From Nocardiopsis sp. NRRL B-16309 (GTDB taxonomy: Bacteria > Actinomycetota > Actinomycetes > Streptosporangiales > Streptosporangiaceae), in NCBI RefSeq assembly GCF_001279585.1, contig NZ_LGEC01000073.1, positions 9,940 through 73,939 of the forward strand: 64,000 nucleotides of DNA. Direction: 5' to 3'. Position numbers and translations under genes: made by a program. The notes below the pieces were generated by a model. The model did not search any database and had not been told where the DNA came from. It saw only the letters and a list, made by a program, of their open reading frames with translations. Positions within the stretch are counted from its first letter, which is position 1. Each line of letters opens with the position of its first letter. Of this stretch, positions 16,941-25,312 are shown piece after piece.

Positions 16941-17615
16941 ATGACCACCCGACCGCGCGCCGTCGCCTTCGATGTGCTCGAAACCCTGGTGGACCTGGAA
17001 CCGCTCCGGACGCGGTTGGAGGAGGTCGGCCAGCCCGCCGGGCTGTTGGAGCCGTGGTTCATGCGGTTCCAACGCGACTCGATGGCGCTGACCCTCGCCG
17101 GGGACTTCGCCTCGTTCGACCCGGTGGCACGGCAGGCGTTGCTCACGGACACCGGCCACACCGCCACCGAGGCCGACATCGACCACGTCTTGGAGGGGTT
17201 CGGTCGGCTGCCCGCCCATCCGGATGCCGAACCGGCGCTGCGCCGGCTCTCCGAAGCCGGGCTGACGGTCGGCTGCCTGACCGTCGGCAGCGCAGCGAAC
17301 ACGGCGCACTTTCTGGAACGGGCGGGGCTGGCGCGCCATGTGGACCACGTGGTCACCGCCGTCCAGGCCGGTATCTGGAAGCCCGCACCGTCCATCTACC
17401 GTGTGGCGGCCAGCGAACTCGGGACGCCGCCCGGCGGCATGGCGATGGTCGCGGTACACGCCTGGGACTGCCATGGGGCCAAGCGGGCCGGCTGTCTCAC
17501 CGGTTGGTGCTCGCGGCTGGAGGGCCGCTACGGTGACGTCTTCACCGCACCTGACGTGAGCGGTTCCGATCTCGTCGAGGTGGCCGAACGCCTGCTGCGC
17601 CTCCCCTCCGGCTGA
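16941..17615 (+). CDS. HAD-superfamily hydrolase (haloacid dehalogenase type II-like)
   Basis: A 224-residue HAD-superfamily hydrolase. Motif I is FDVLETLVDLE with nucleophile Asp11. The second motif region is LTVGSAANT, the conserved lysine lies in AGIWKPAPSIYRVA, and the acidic motif is VAVHAWDCHGAKRAG, which strongly resembles L-2-haloacid dehalogenases (VAAHAWDIAGA). Start ATG 16941 has GAGGAAGG just upstream; a longer frame begins inside the kinase gene. Substrate cannot be told from the sequence; many members act on haloacids or small phosphorylated metabolites. Confidence 0.82.
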   Translation: MTTRPRAVAFDVLETLVDLEPLRTRLEEVGQPAGLLEPWFMRFQRDSMALTLAGDFASFDPVARQALLTDTGHTATEADIDHVLEGFGRLPAHPDAEPALRRLSEAGLTVGCLTVGSAANTAHFLERAGLARHVDHVVTAVQAGIWKPAPSIYRVAASELGTPPGGMAMVAVHAWDCHGAKRAGCLTGWCSRLEGRYGDVFTAPDVSGSDLVEVAERLLRLPSG

Positions 17616-17726
17616 TCCCCGCCCGCACCAGGGCGTACTTCGCCGACGGGCGGTCGGGGCGTATGCCTCCGTCGAGACCGGGACCGGGTCGCTCCCGCAG
17701 CACCGACCCCGGAGGAGAGTGGATTC

Positions 17727-18332
17727 ATGCCCCCGAACGACGACTCACCGGCCAGGGGCCGCCGGGTGCCCGGTCCGAGCCGGGCGGAGCTGGAGGCGGC
17801 CCGGGACAAGGTGGTTCCCGACGTCGTGGTGGAGGGCCTGGACGTGCTCTTCTGCGGGATCAACCCCGGTCTGGCGTCCGGGGCGGCCGGGCACCACTTC
17901 GCCAATCCGGGCACGCGCTTCTGGCCCGCCCTGCACGGATCCGGATTCACGCCCCGCCGCCTGCGGCCGGACGAGGAGGACGAACTCCTCGCGCTGGGCC
18001 TGGGCATCACCAACGTCGTCGACCGGACGACGGCGCAGGCGAACGAGCTCAGCCGGGCGGAGGCCGTGGAGGGCGGGCGGAGGCTGCGGCGCAAGGTCGA
18101 GCTGTGGCGTCCCCGGTGGCTGGCCGTCCTGGGCGTCACCGCGTTCCGGGACGCCTTCGGCGACCGCGGCGCGAAGGTGGGGCCGCAGGACATCGGGATG
18201 GGGGAGACGCGGGTGTGGCTCCTGCCCAACCCCAGTGGCAGGAACGCGCACTGGCAGCTGGGCCCGCTTACCGAGGAGTTCGCGCGACTGCGGCGGGCCG
18301 CGGGCCTGCCGGACCGGCGCGGGAGTCGCTGA
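17727..18332 (+). CDS. mug: G/U mismatch-specific DNA glycosylase (Mug)
   Basis: A 201-residue uracil-DNA-glycosylase-superfamily enzyme that removes uracil or ethenocytosine opposite guanine. The family motif GINPGLASGAAGHHFANPG occurs near residue 45, followed by TRFWPALHGSGF, and the DNA-intercalation motif appears late as LPNPSGRNAHW. The N-terminal 25 residues are charged and disordered. Start ATG 17727 has GGAGGAGAG upstream. It stands alone between a HAD hydrolase and a convergent hypothetical gene. Confidence 0.92.
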   Translation: MPPNDDSPARGRRVPGPSRAELEAARDKVVPDVVVEGLDVLFCGINPGLASGAAGHHFANPGTRFWPALHGSGFTPRRLRPDEEDELLALGLGITNVVDRTTAQANELSRAEAVEGGRRLRRKVELWRPRWLAVLGVTAFRDAFGDRGAKVGPQDIGMGETRVWLLPNPSGRNAHWQLGPLTEEFARLRRAAGLPDRRGSR

Positions 18333-18386
18333 CCGCCGGTCCGCGTGCGGCCCGCCGTGGCCGCGTCCACCCGTGCGGCTCGTCGC

Positions 18387-19283
18387 TCATCCGAAGGGCA
18401 TCGGGCGCAACGGGTCCCAGGGCCCCGGCTCCCTGGCGGCGACGGCTTCGGCGTGGCGGGTGATCCGCTCGCTCAGCATGCGCGGATCGGTGGGGGCGTC
18501 GTCCTGACCCGTGACCTCGCTTCGGGCCCGTCCCGCGATGGAGACCTGGCGGCGGAAGTGGCGGATCGCGTGCACGTCGAAGGCGAAGCCGAAGTCGGGT
18601 TCCGCGCAGGACTGGTCCGCGTGCCAGAAGAGGCCCGCGCCGCCCAGGTCGAGCGCCCACTGCCGCAGTGCTCCGCGGTCGCCGCTGATGGTCACGAAGT
18701 CACCGAAGACCCTGAGTTCGGGTCCCCTGGGCGGCTCCGTCCACGTGTGCTCGACTCCGTGGCCGCTCGTCCACACCCTCCGCTGCCAGGCGAGGCGGGC
18801 GGCGAGTGCGTCCGGGTAGCTGTGGGTGTTCCACGTGAGGGTGCCCTCGGAGGGGCGCCGGGAGGGCCTCTGCCGACGGAGACGGCGTGCCGCCGAGGTG
18901 TCGACGGTGGCCAGCGGTGCCGGAACGAAGGCCAGGCGCGGGCTCGGCAGCCCGTCGTAGGGGTTGGGCACCAGGTGCGGGGAGTCGATGAGCAGCACGG
19001 TGTCCGGACGCCGCTGGAAGGCCAGCCCCCACAGCAACCGACCCAGCACCCGGGTGCCCGCGACGTCCGAGGTGATCATGGTGCACTCGTCGATCCGGAC
19101 CCCGAACCGCCACGGGTCGGAGGGGCGCAGGCTGACCACGGTGTACCTGCGGTCGCCGTGCCTGACCGTGCGCCGATGGAGCCGCAGCCGCTCATCGCGT
19201 GACGCCGCCGTTGCGGCCGCCCAGGGGTCCCTCGCTTCTGTCATCGCGGCCCATGGTGGCCGCGGAGCCGGGCTCGCGTCCAC
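18387..19283 (-). CDS. conserved hypothetical protein
   Basis: A 298-residue soluble protein of no family I recognise. It is rich in tryptophan, arginine and aromatic residues, with a central block SPHLVPNPYDGLPSPRLAFV and a C-terminal block LFWHADQSCAEPDFGFAFDV. GTG 19283 has a weak GGAAA upstream; an ATG at 19244 is a good alternative and would drop 13 proline-rich residues. It ends 54 bp from the convergent mug gene. Confidence 0.6.
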   Translation of the reverse strand: MDASPAPRPPWAAMTEARDPWAAATAASRDERLRLHRRTVRHGDRRYTVVSLRPSDPWRFGVRIDECTMITSDVAGTRVLGRLLWGLAFQRRPDTVLLIDSPHLVPNPYDGLPSPRLAFVPAPLATVDTSAARRLRRQRPSRRPSEGTLTWNTHSYPDALAARLAWQRRVWTSGHGVEHTWTEPPRGPELRVFGDFVTISGDRGALRQWALDLGGAGLFWHADQSCAEPDFGFAFDVHAIRHFRRQVSIAGRARSEVTGQDDAPTDPRMLSERITRHAEAVAAREPGPWDPLRPMPFG

Positions 19284-19298
19284 CGGGTTTCCACGAAT

Positions 19299-19694
19299 TC
19301 AGGGGTGGCGGCCCGCGAGCACGCAGAACTCGTTGCCCTCCGGGTCGGAGAGCGTCACCCAGCTCACGTCGCCGGTCTGCCCGACGTCGGCGTGCCGGGC
19401 ACCCAGGTCCAGCAGGCGGCGGACCTCCTCGTCCCGCTCCCTGTCGGTCGGGTTGACGTCGATGTGGAGCCGGTTCTTGACGGTCTTGCCCTCGGGCACG
19501 CGCGCGAACGTCAGGGACGGCGGCACCGGACCGGGGCGGCTTCTACCCTCGGGGACCTCGGGCGAGCCGATGGTGACCAGCCCGTCGTCCTCGTCGACGT
19601 CCTGTACCTCGTAGCCCAGGACCGAGCACCAGAACCGGGCGAGACCGGCGGGGTCGGCGCAGTCGATCGCGAGTTCGGTGAACTTGCTGGCCAT
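19299..19694 (-). CDS. glyoxalase/VOC-family protein
   Basis: A 131-residue vicinal-oxygen-chelate protein with two beta-alpha-beta-beta-beta units: it begins FTELAIDCADPAGLARFWCS and the second unit carries LHIDVNPTDRERDEEVRRLL, ending VTLSDPEGNEFCVLAG. This is the small actinobacterial Glyoxalase_6 type, usually of unknown substrate. ATG 19694 is chosen because the fold begins there; a longer frame to 19832 adds sequence that does not look coding. Confidence 0.82.
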   Translation of the reverse strand: MASKFTELAIDCADPAGLARFWCSVLGYEVQDVDEDDGLVTIGSPEVPEGRSRPGPVPPSLTFARVPEGKTVKNRLHIDVNPTDRERDEEVRRLLDLGARHADVGQTGDVSWVTLSDPEGNEFCVLAGRHP

Positions 19695-19875
19695 GTCAAA
19701 GCCTCCCGAGCACGTGGGGCGTTCGCGGCTGGACACGGTAGCGGTCCCGTGCCGAGAGCCCAGCGGACTTTTCGTCAAACGCCCCGCACACACCGTGGTG
19801 GTGTGGCATCCTGCTTCGTGATCGCGGCGCATGCGAACTCCTGTTCGCCTGCGCGGTCGTGACGCGCAAAAAATC

Positions 19876-19939
19876 GAGGCCGCCCTGTGCTACCAACACG
19901 TGGACGGCCTCTGACCACCGATTCCTGCACAACCAGGAA
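19876..19939 (+). promoter_or_regulatory. two-hairpin structured leader overlapping a Shine-Dalgarno
   Basis: Hairpin 1 pairs GAGGCCGCCC (19876-19885) with GGACGGCCTC (19902-19911), nine of ten bases matching around a 16-base loop. Hairpin 2 is TTCCTG CACAAC CAGGAA (19922-19939), whose 3' arm contains most of the AGGAAGG ribosome site of the downstream gene. This arrangement would allow folding to control translation. No known riboswitch class is recognised. Confidence 0.5.
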
Positions 19940-19950
19940 GGCGGCTCGGA

Positions 19951-21501
19951 GTGAAGTGTAACTTCTCCAGCCCCGAAGTACAGGCGACTCCGCCTATCCG
20001 ACCCGGCCCGAACCCCGATCCGGTCCCGGCCGCGACCACCGGTCCCCGCAAGCGCCCCCTGCGCTCGATGCGCGCCGACGGGTTCCACCCCTCGATCTGG
20101 ATCGACGACGCGCTGCGGGCCGGGCTGATGCCCTCCCAGCGCGCCTACCTGGTCGCGAGGATCATCTCCGGTGCCGTCGACGTCGACGGCCGCTGGTGCT
20201 ACCTGTTCGTGGACACGGTCAGCGAACGCACGGGCGGGCTCGCCAGCGCCTCCACCGTCAAGCGCGGCCTCGCCGACCTCGTGCGGGCGGGGCTGGTGCG
20301 CAAGCTCGCGCCGGAGGAGGCGCGCCGGTTCTTCGCCGAGGTCCTCGCGGCCCGGCGCCGGTACGGCGACCGCCTTCCCGCCGTGCTGGAGCTGATGGTC
20401 CCGGCTCGGGCCTACCCTGCGCTGGTGCTGGAGCAGATCAATCGGCAGCGCGCGGTACTGGGGGAGGAGCCGCTGACCGTTCGGTCGCGTCCCGGCCCGG
20501 CGACTTCCGCGGCAGGTCAGATCGACACCGGCGGCGTCTCAGATCGATCCGCAGACCCCTCTCCCATTCCACCCCTCTACGACGAGGCCGCCCGGTCCGT
20601 CCGTGGGAGCGACACCACAGGACGCGCGAAGGCGCGCGAGACGGCGGAGGCGCACGCGCTGGAGGCGGTCGCCGACATCCCCGACCGGGCCCTGCGCGAC
20701 CCGGGCGCGGACCGCGCCGCCCTGGCCCGGGCCGTCGAGCGCCTGGCCCAGGCCGGTCTGGACGCCTCCGCGCTGTCCGCTCTGCTGTCCGGGGCGGACA
20801 CCTTGATCAGACCCTTTCCCGCCCTCATCCGGCGTCTGGCGGATCCGCGTTCGGCCCGGGAATTCCTGGACGGCCGCCTCGGAGCGGGTGTGCACCGGCC
20901 GAGAGGACCGCTGTCGATCCCGTTGCCGCGCGTGCCGTACGAAGGCGGCGGCGACGTGTTCGACCATCCGCCCGCGTTCGAGGTCGACGCGTCGGGAACC
21001 GCGCCACGCACCTGCCCTGAGCATCCTGGGGTGCGCAACGTTCCCGGTGGGCGGTGCCGGGCCTGCCAGGGGTCGTGCCGGAGCGTGCCCGGCGAACTCC
21101 TCCATCCCGAGCGGCCGACAGCTCGGCCCGCACGGCCATCGGAGCCCGAACCGTTCGACGGTTCAGCGCCCGTCTCGGGCGCCACCACGGACACGGGCGG
21201 CGCCACCGGGCCCGGCGTCGGCACCACTCCGGGCATCGTCGCTCAGGTTGGTACGGACACGGCCCCCGGCGCGGGTACCAGCGCGGACGCCCAGGCCATG
21301 CAGGTCGATCCCGTGCTGGTCGGTCGGCTGCGCGCCTCACTCGCCGAGGCGGCAGCGGCCCGTGGCCCGGAGCCGCCGGAGGATGGCCCGGGCGATGCCC
21401 ACAGCCCCGGGGCGCGGGCGGCGATCGACGGTGTGCGCGGACTCCTGCGCAGGCGGCGGGAGGAGTACGGCAGGGCTGGTCAGGCGAGGGCGTCGAGGTA
21501 G
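19951..21501 (+). CDS. helix-turn-helix protein with C-terminal zinc-knuckle-like motif
   Basis: A 516-residue protein. Residues about 40-130 look like a winged-helix DNA-binding domain (GFHPSIWIDDALRAGLMPSQRA, then SASTVKRGLADLVRAGLVRKL), similar to replication-initiator-like or plasmid-borne HTH proteins of actinomycetes. The middle is alanine/arginine-rich and helical. Near residue 355 lies CPEHPGVRNVPGGRCRACQG, a compact four-cysteine/histidine cluster that may bind zinc. The tail is disordered. GTG 19951 follows AGGAAGG. The preceding structured leader suggests post-transcriptional control. It overlaps the convergent YchJ-like gene by 22 bp. Confidence 0.65.
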   Translation: MKCNFSSPEVQATPPIRPGPNPDPVPAATTGPRKRPLRSMRADGFHPSIWIDDALRAGLMPSQRAYLVARIISGAVDVDGRWCYLFVDTVSERTGGLASASTVKRGLADLVRAGLVRKLAPEEARRFFAEVLAARRRYGDRLPAVLELMVPARAYPALVLEQINRQRAVLGEEPLTVRSRPGPATSAAGQIDTGGVSDRSADPSPIPPLYDEAARSVRGSDTTGRAKARETAEAHALEAVADIPDRALRDPGADRAALARAVERLAQAGLDASALSALLSGADTLIRPFPALIRRLADPRSAREFLDGRLGAGVHRPRGPLSIPLPRVPYEGGGDVFDHPPAFEVDASGTAPRTCPEHPGVRNVPGGRCRACQGSCRSVPGELLHPERPTARPARPSEPEPFDGSAPVSGATTDTGGATGPGVGTTPGIVAQVGTDTAPGAGTSADAQAMQVDPVLVGRLRASLAEAAAARGPEPPEDGPGDAHSPGARAAIDGVRGLLRRRREEYGRAGQARASR

Positions 21502-21893
21502 ACCCAGGACCCGTCCTCGCGGACGAACCGGCTGTCCTCCCGCAGTTCGCCCTCGCGCCCGTTCTCCCGGTACACGGCCCGGAACGACACCGTGCCCTCG
21601 TTGTGGAACGGCGTCCCCTCGCCCGTGCCCAGGATCTCCAGGCGCACCCACTCGGTACGCGGGTCCAGGTCGAGCGAGGCGGGCCGGGTTCCGGCCGCCC
21701 AGGTGCGCATCAGGTAGTCGGAGTCACCGACCGCGAAGGCACTGTAGCGGGAGCGCATCAGCGCCTCGGCGGTGGGCGCCGCGGACCCGCCCCGGTGCAG
21801 CGGGCCGCAGCACCGGCCGTAGGCGCGCGGCGAACCGCAGGGGCAGGGGTCGGTGTCGAGCGGCGCGGTGGTGCGTCGGCGGGATCGGGCCAT
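21480..21893 (-). CDS. YchJ-family (UPF0225) protein with SEC-C zinc motif
   Basis: A 137-residue protein. The N-terminus has the SEC-C metal-binding motif CPCGSPRAYGRCCGPLH (residues about 17-33) and is followed by the YchJ core, including AEALMRSRYSAFAVGDSDYL and WVRLEILGTGEG. The fold is NTF2-like; function is unknown, though SEC-C motifs are found in SecA and other chaperone-linked proteins. ATG 21893 is taken because the motif follows directly. It runs convergent to and overlaps the HTH gene by 22 bp. Confidence 0.85.
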   Translation of the reverse strand: MARSRRRTTAPLDTDPCPCGSPRAYGRCCGPLHRGGSAAPTAEALMRSRYSAFAVGDSDYLMRTWAAGTRPASLDLDPRTEWVRLEILGTGEGTPFHNEGTVSFRAVYRENGREGELREDSRFVREDGSWVYLDALA

Positions 21894-22048
21894 GGGTCCA
21901 TTGTGGCCTCTGACCGGCGGTGGCCGTGCCCCCGCGCGAGCCCCTGGCTCCTTGCGGCCGGGGGCCACGCAGACCCGCGTTCGTACCGGTGCGCCCGCCG
22001 CGCCCGCACACACGCTCGTGCCCGCCCTCATGCCGCTGACCGGAGCCG

Positions 22049-22402
22049 TCAGGCGACCGTCTCGGGCGTCCGGTCGGCGGCGGAGCGCTGCTCGGGCGGG
22101 GTCAGGCGGCCCGTGCGGTGCAGCCACCAGTCGGCGACCAGGGTGCCCATCGGGGGTACGGAGGCGGCCAGCGCCAGCAGGGTCGGCCACACGCCCCAGC
22201 GCAGCCGGAACGCCGCGAACAGGGTCACCAGCACGTAGGCGACGAACGCCCCGCCGTGGATGGGTCCGAAGACGTGCACGCCGAGCTCGTTGCCGTTGAC
22301 CAGGTACTTGAAGCCCATACCGACCAGAAGCCCTCCCCAGGTCAGGGCCTCGAAGGCGGCCACCGCGCGGAAGGCCGTCGCTGTCAGGGTGGAGATGCTC
22401 AC
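22049..22402 (-). CDS. DUF3817-family integral membrane protein
   Basis: A 117-residue membrane protein with three hydrophobic helices. The DUF3817 signature is present: FRAVAAFEALTWGGLLVGMG, then GPIHGGAFVAYVLVTLF. Such proteins are small actinobacterial membrane proteins of unknown role, sometimes fused or adjacent to transporters. ATG 22402 is the only sensible start. It lies downstream of the beta-lactamase gene on the same strand, separated by 74 bp with a hairpin. Confidence 0.82.
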   Translation of the reverse strand: MSISTLTATAFRAVAAFEALTWGGLLVGMGFKYLVNGNELGVHVFGPIHGGAFVAYVLVTLFAAFRLRWGVWPTLLALAASVPPMGTLVADWWLHRTGRLTPPEQRSAADRTPETVA

Positions 22403-22434
22403 GCTGTTCCTCGAACTCGTGGGTGCCGGACACG

Positions 22435-22470
22435 ACCGGCCCCGGCGCGCCGTCGGCGGCCGGGACCGGT
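22435..22470 (-). terminator. putative terminator of the beta-lactamase gene
   Basis: ACCGGCCCCGG (22435-22445) pairs with CCGGGACCGGT (22460-22470), ten of eleven positions matching around a 14-base loop, seven bases beyond the beta-lactamase stop codon. Confidence 0.45.
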
Positions 22471-22476
22471 TCCAGG

Positions 22477-23397
22477 TTAGGACAGGGTTTCGACCACGAC
22501 CTCAGTGGCCTGCGCGATGAGGGCGTCGTCGTACTCGGCGTCCTCCTGGTCGCGGCTGGACATGACCACGACAACGATCGGGTCGTCCTCGGGCGGCCAC
22601 GCCACGGCGATGGCGTTGCGGGTGCCGTAGCCGCCCGCGCCGGTCCTGTCGCCGACCTCCCAGCCGTCGGGGACGCCGGCGCGGATCAGGTCGTCCCCGG
22701 TGGTGTTGCCCCGCATCATCTCGGTGAGGATCTCTCTGTCGACCTCGGGCAGGACGTCGCCCAGGGTGAAGGCCTCCAGGGTGGTGGCCATCGCGCGCGG
22801 AGTGCTGGTGTCGCGCTCGTCACCCGGGACGGCCTCGTTCAGGCCGGGTTCGATCCGGTCGACGCTGGTGACGTCGTCGCCGATCTCCTCCAGCGCCGCG
22901 TCCAGTGCGTCGGGACCGCCGAGCTCCTCCAGCAGCAGGTTGGTCGCGGCGTTGTCGCTGTAGCGCAGCGCGGCGTCGCCCAGCTCCAACAGGGACATGT
23001 CGCCGCCGACGTTGTCCTCGGTGACCGGGTTCCAGTTGACCAGGTCGTCCTCGGTGATGGTGACGTCCTTCTCCAACTCCTCGGGCGTGGCCCGTTCGAG
23101 CAGGGCCCCGAACAGCGCGACCTTGATGGTCGAGGCGAAGGCGAACCGCTCCTCGGCGCGGTACCCGACGGCCTCGCCGCTGCCGGTGTCGAGCGCGTAG
23201 ACGCCGAGTCTGGCGTCGAAGTCCTCCTCCAGCCGCGCGAAGTCGGCGTCCGCGGCGGCGGCCGACGCCGACGGTGTCGGCGATGCCGAGGGGGCGGGCG
23301 CCTCCGCCGCTCCGGGCGTCGCACAGGCGGTCAGCGGCGCCAGGGCCACGGTGGCCAGCGCCGCCAGGGCCTGGTGTCGGGTGATGGGTACACGCAT
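22477..23397 (-). CDS. blaL: class A beta-lactamase, lipoprotein form
   Basis: A 306-residue class A serine beta-lactamase. The signal ends in lipobox LTAC (Cys25), so it is probably membrane-anchored, and a 25-residue Ala/Ser/Pro linker follows. All active-site motifs are visible: SxxK as STIK (Ser89-Lys92), SDN (147-149), ExxLN as EPGLN with the general-base Glu183, and the KTG box in the variant form RTG (251-253). It is divergent from a LysR-family gene, with 116 bp between them holding two dyads, and should be inducible by beta-lactams as in Streptomyces cacaoi. Confidence 0.9.
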   Translation of the reverse strand: MRVPITRHQALAALATVALAPLTACATPGAAEAPAPSASPTPSASAAAADADFARLEEDFDARLGVYALDTGSGEAVGYRAEERFAFASTIKVALFGALLERATPEELEKDVTITEDDLVNWNPVTEDNVGGDMSLLELGDAALRYSDNAATNLLLEELGGPDALDAALEEIGDDVTSVDRIEPGLNEAVPGDERDTSTPRAMATTLEAFTLGDVLPEVDREILTEMMRGNTTGDDLIRAGVPDGWEVGDRTGAGGYGTRNAIAVAWPPEDDPIVVVVMSSRDQEDAEYDDALIAQATEVVVETLS

Positions 23398-23452
23398 GGT
23401 GGGACTCCCCGTCCGGATTCGATCGGTGACGCTCAGCAGTCTCGCGCTCCCC

Positions 23453-23480
23453 GCTCATGCTGTCCAAGACGCGAATGAGC
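23453..23480. promoter_or_regulatory. inverted repeat in the bla intergenic region
   Basis: GCTCAT (23453-23458) and ATGAGC (23475-23480) form a perfect dyad with a 16-base spacer between the divergent beta-lactamase and LysR genes. It is a candidate part of the regulator's binding site. Confidence 0.4.
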
Positions 23481-23486
23481 ACTCCC

Positions 23487-23501
23487 ATGCGTTTTCGGCA
23501 T
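23487..23501. promoter_or_regulatory. candidate LysR-type operator (T-N11-A dyad)
   Basis: The sequence ATGCGTTTTCGGCAT has perfect ATGC/GCAT arms around seven bases and fits the T-N11-A pattern of LysR-family sites. It ends 12 bp before the regulator's start codon, so it may mediate autoregulation as well as activation of the divergent beta-lactamase gene. Confidence 0.5.
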
Positions 23502-23513
23502 AGTGTGTGGTGC

Positions 23514-24407
23514 ATGGACCTCGTCGGGGCCTGCCGGGCCTTCGTCTACGTGAGCGATCGCGGCAGCTTCACCCTCGGAGCCGCCGCCGCGCGCATTCCG
23601 CAGCCCGTGGCGAGCCGACGGGTGGCCGCCCTGGAGAAGCACCTAGGTGCCCGCCTGTTCGACCGCACCTCGCGCCGGGCGACCCTCACGCGCTTCGGCC
23701 GCGACATGCTGCCCTCCGCCCGCCGCCTGGTCGACCTGGCCGAGTCGATGGAGCACGACGCGCACCGGGCCCGCCAGGCGCCCTTCGGCCTGGCCGTCCC
23801 CGACGTGTGCCCCACCCGCGAACTCGCGCTGCTGGCCGCGGAGGGCCGCCGCCAGGGCCTGCGCCTGGACCCGCGACCGGGCCCGCCCGGCGAGCGGGTC
23901 CACCTGCTGCGCTCGCGCGAGGTCCGCGCCGCCGTCATCGCCGTGCCCTCGGGCGAGGCCGCCTGGTCGGTGCCCCTGGGGGTGGCCGCGGCGGTCGAGC
24001 CCGCGGTGGCCGTCGCCTACGTCGAGACCCTGCGGGTGGGCCGCACCGACCCGCCTGCGGGGGCCCGCCGGGTGTGGATCCAGCCCGAGGACGACGTCCC
24101 CCACATCCGCGACCCGCTCACCCGCGTCCGCGACGCGGTCGGCCTGCGGCCCGGACAGGTCGCGGTCGCCGCCTCCCTCGCCTCCGCCACCGCCGAGGTG
24201 CTGGCGTCGGCCGACCTCCTGCTGTGCTCGCGCGGCCAGGCGGAGGAACTGGGCCTGCACTGGCGCCCCCTCGGCGAGATCCGTCTCGCACGCGGCTACG
24301 ACGTGTCCGCCGACGAGGCCGGAGACGCCGAGCCCCTGCGCGGTGCCCTGTACGAGCCGCTCGGGCACTGCCTGGGCACCCCGGAGGCCACGGAGGAGGT
24401 CCGATGA
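23514..24407 (+). CDS. blaA: LysR-family regulator of beta-lactamase (BlaA-like)
   Basis: A 297-residue LysR-type regulator. The N-terminal winged helix is clear (GSFTLGAAAARIPQPVASRRVAALEKHLGARLFDRT, residues about 19-54, given here as its limits GSFTLG and LFDRT), followed by an inducer-binding domain. ATG 23514 gives the normal LysR N-terminus (DLVGACRAFVYVSDRG); a longer frame would run through the operator. The gene is divergent from the class A beta-lactamase and overlaps the next gene by ATGA. In S. cacaoi the same trio is blaL-blaA-blaB, and both blaA and blaB are needed for induction. Confidence 0.82.
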   Translation: MDLVGACRAFVYVSDRGSFTLGAAAARIPQPVASRRVAALEKHLGARLFDRTSRRATLTRFGRDMLPSARRLVDLAESMEHDAHRARQAPFGLAVPDVCPTRELALLAAEGRRQGLRLDPRPGPPGERVHLLRSREVRAAVIAVPSGEAAWSVPLGVAAAVEPAVAVAYVETLRVGRTDPPAGARRVWIQPEDDVPHIRDPLTRVRDAVGLRPGQVAVAASLASATAEVLASADLLLCSRGQAEELGLHWRPLGEIRLARGYDVSADEAGDAEPLRGALYEPLGHCLGTPEATEEVR

Positions 24408-25312
24408 ACGGCCAGGCGCTGCTCAGGGAGTTGCGCGAGGAACTCGACGCCGGCGGGCTGGACGGATCGTTCCTGGTCCGGGACCTGCGCACGGGGGAGG
24501 AACTCGGTATCGAACCCGACCTGGAGCTACCGTCGGCCTCCCTGGTGAAGATCCCGCTCGCCCTGGCCGTCCTGGAACGCGTGCACCGGAGGGAACTCGA
24601 CGGCGCCACCCAGGTCCTCGTCCAGCCCGGGAGGGTCACCACGCCGGGCCCCATCGGAGTGACGCGGTTCCGGCACCCGGCCCGGATCTCGATCGACGAC
24701 CTCCTCTACCTGAGCACGTGCCTGAGCGACAGCGCGGCGGCCGACGCACTGTTCGAACTCACGCCGCCCGCCGAGGTCGCGGCCGTGCTGCGCGCGCTCG
24801 GGCTGCGCGGCGTCACCGTCCGGCACACCATGGGCGAGCTCACCAGCACTCCCGCGGACCGCCTCTCGCCCGCCGAGGTCGACCTCGCCCACGTCCTGGC
24901 CATCGGCGCGGGCACCCCCGGGCGGGGGCACCGTATCCCGCAGCTGGACATCACCCGGGCCAGCTCCGGGACGGCGCGCGCCTTCGTCGACCTGCTCCAG
25001 GCGGTGTGGACCCCGTCCGGGATCACCCCCGAGGTCGCCGCGCGGGTGCGCGAGCTCATGGCCGGGAACGTGCTGCGGCACCGGCTGGCGCCCGACTTCA
25101 GCTCCGACGCGTCCCAGTGGTCGTCCAAGACCGGGACCCTGCTCCACCTGCGCCACGAGGTGGGCGTGGTCGAGCACGCCGACGGGCAGGTGTTCGCGGT
25201 CGCCGCCATGACGGCCTCGCGCGTGCCCGCCTACAGCCAGCCGGGCGCCGAGGCGCTCATGGCCCGGGTCGCCCGCGCCCTGCGCGACCACCTGCGCGCC
25301 GCCCGGGTCTGA
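24404..25312 (+). CDS. blaB: cytoplasmic serine penicillin-recognising protein (BlaB-like)
   Basis: A 302-residue protein with a beta-lactamase/penicillin-binding fold but no signal peptide. The active-site boxes are SLVK (Ser46-Lys49), SDS in place of SDN (LSDSAAAD, about 107-114) and KTG (SSKTGTLLH, about 238). It lacks the class A glutamate, as expected for a sensor or peptidase-like protein rather than a lactamase. ATG 24404 overlaps the LysR stop codon. By analogy with BlaB of S. cacaoi it probably transmits the beta-lactam or muropeptide signal. Its 3' end forms the first copy of a 52-bp tandem repeat. Confidence 0.78.
   Translation: MNGQALLRELREELDAGGLDGSFLVRDLRTGEELGIEPDLELPSASLVKIPLALAVLERVHRRELDGATQVLVQPGRVTTPGPIGVTRFRHPARISIDDLLYLSTCLSDSAAADALFELTPPAEVAAVLRALGLRGVTVRHTMGELTSTPADRLSPAEVDLAHVLAIGAGTPGRGHRIPQLDITRASSGTARAFVDLLQAVWTPSGITPEVAARVRELMAGNVLRHRLAPDFSSDASQWSSKTGTLLHLRHEVGVVEHADGQVFAVAAMTASRVPAYSQPGAEALMARVARALRDHLRAARV

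Noticed and set aside
14288..17395. A 1035-codon leftward open frame opposite the kinase and HAD genes
   Set aside because: It is the reverse shadow of GC-rich coding sequence; the forward strand carries clear kinase, WD40 and HAD motifs in the expected codon frame.
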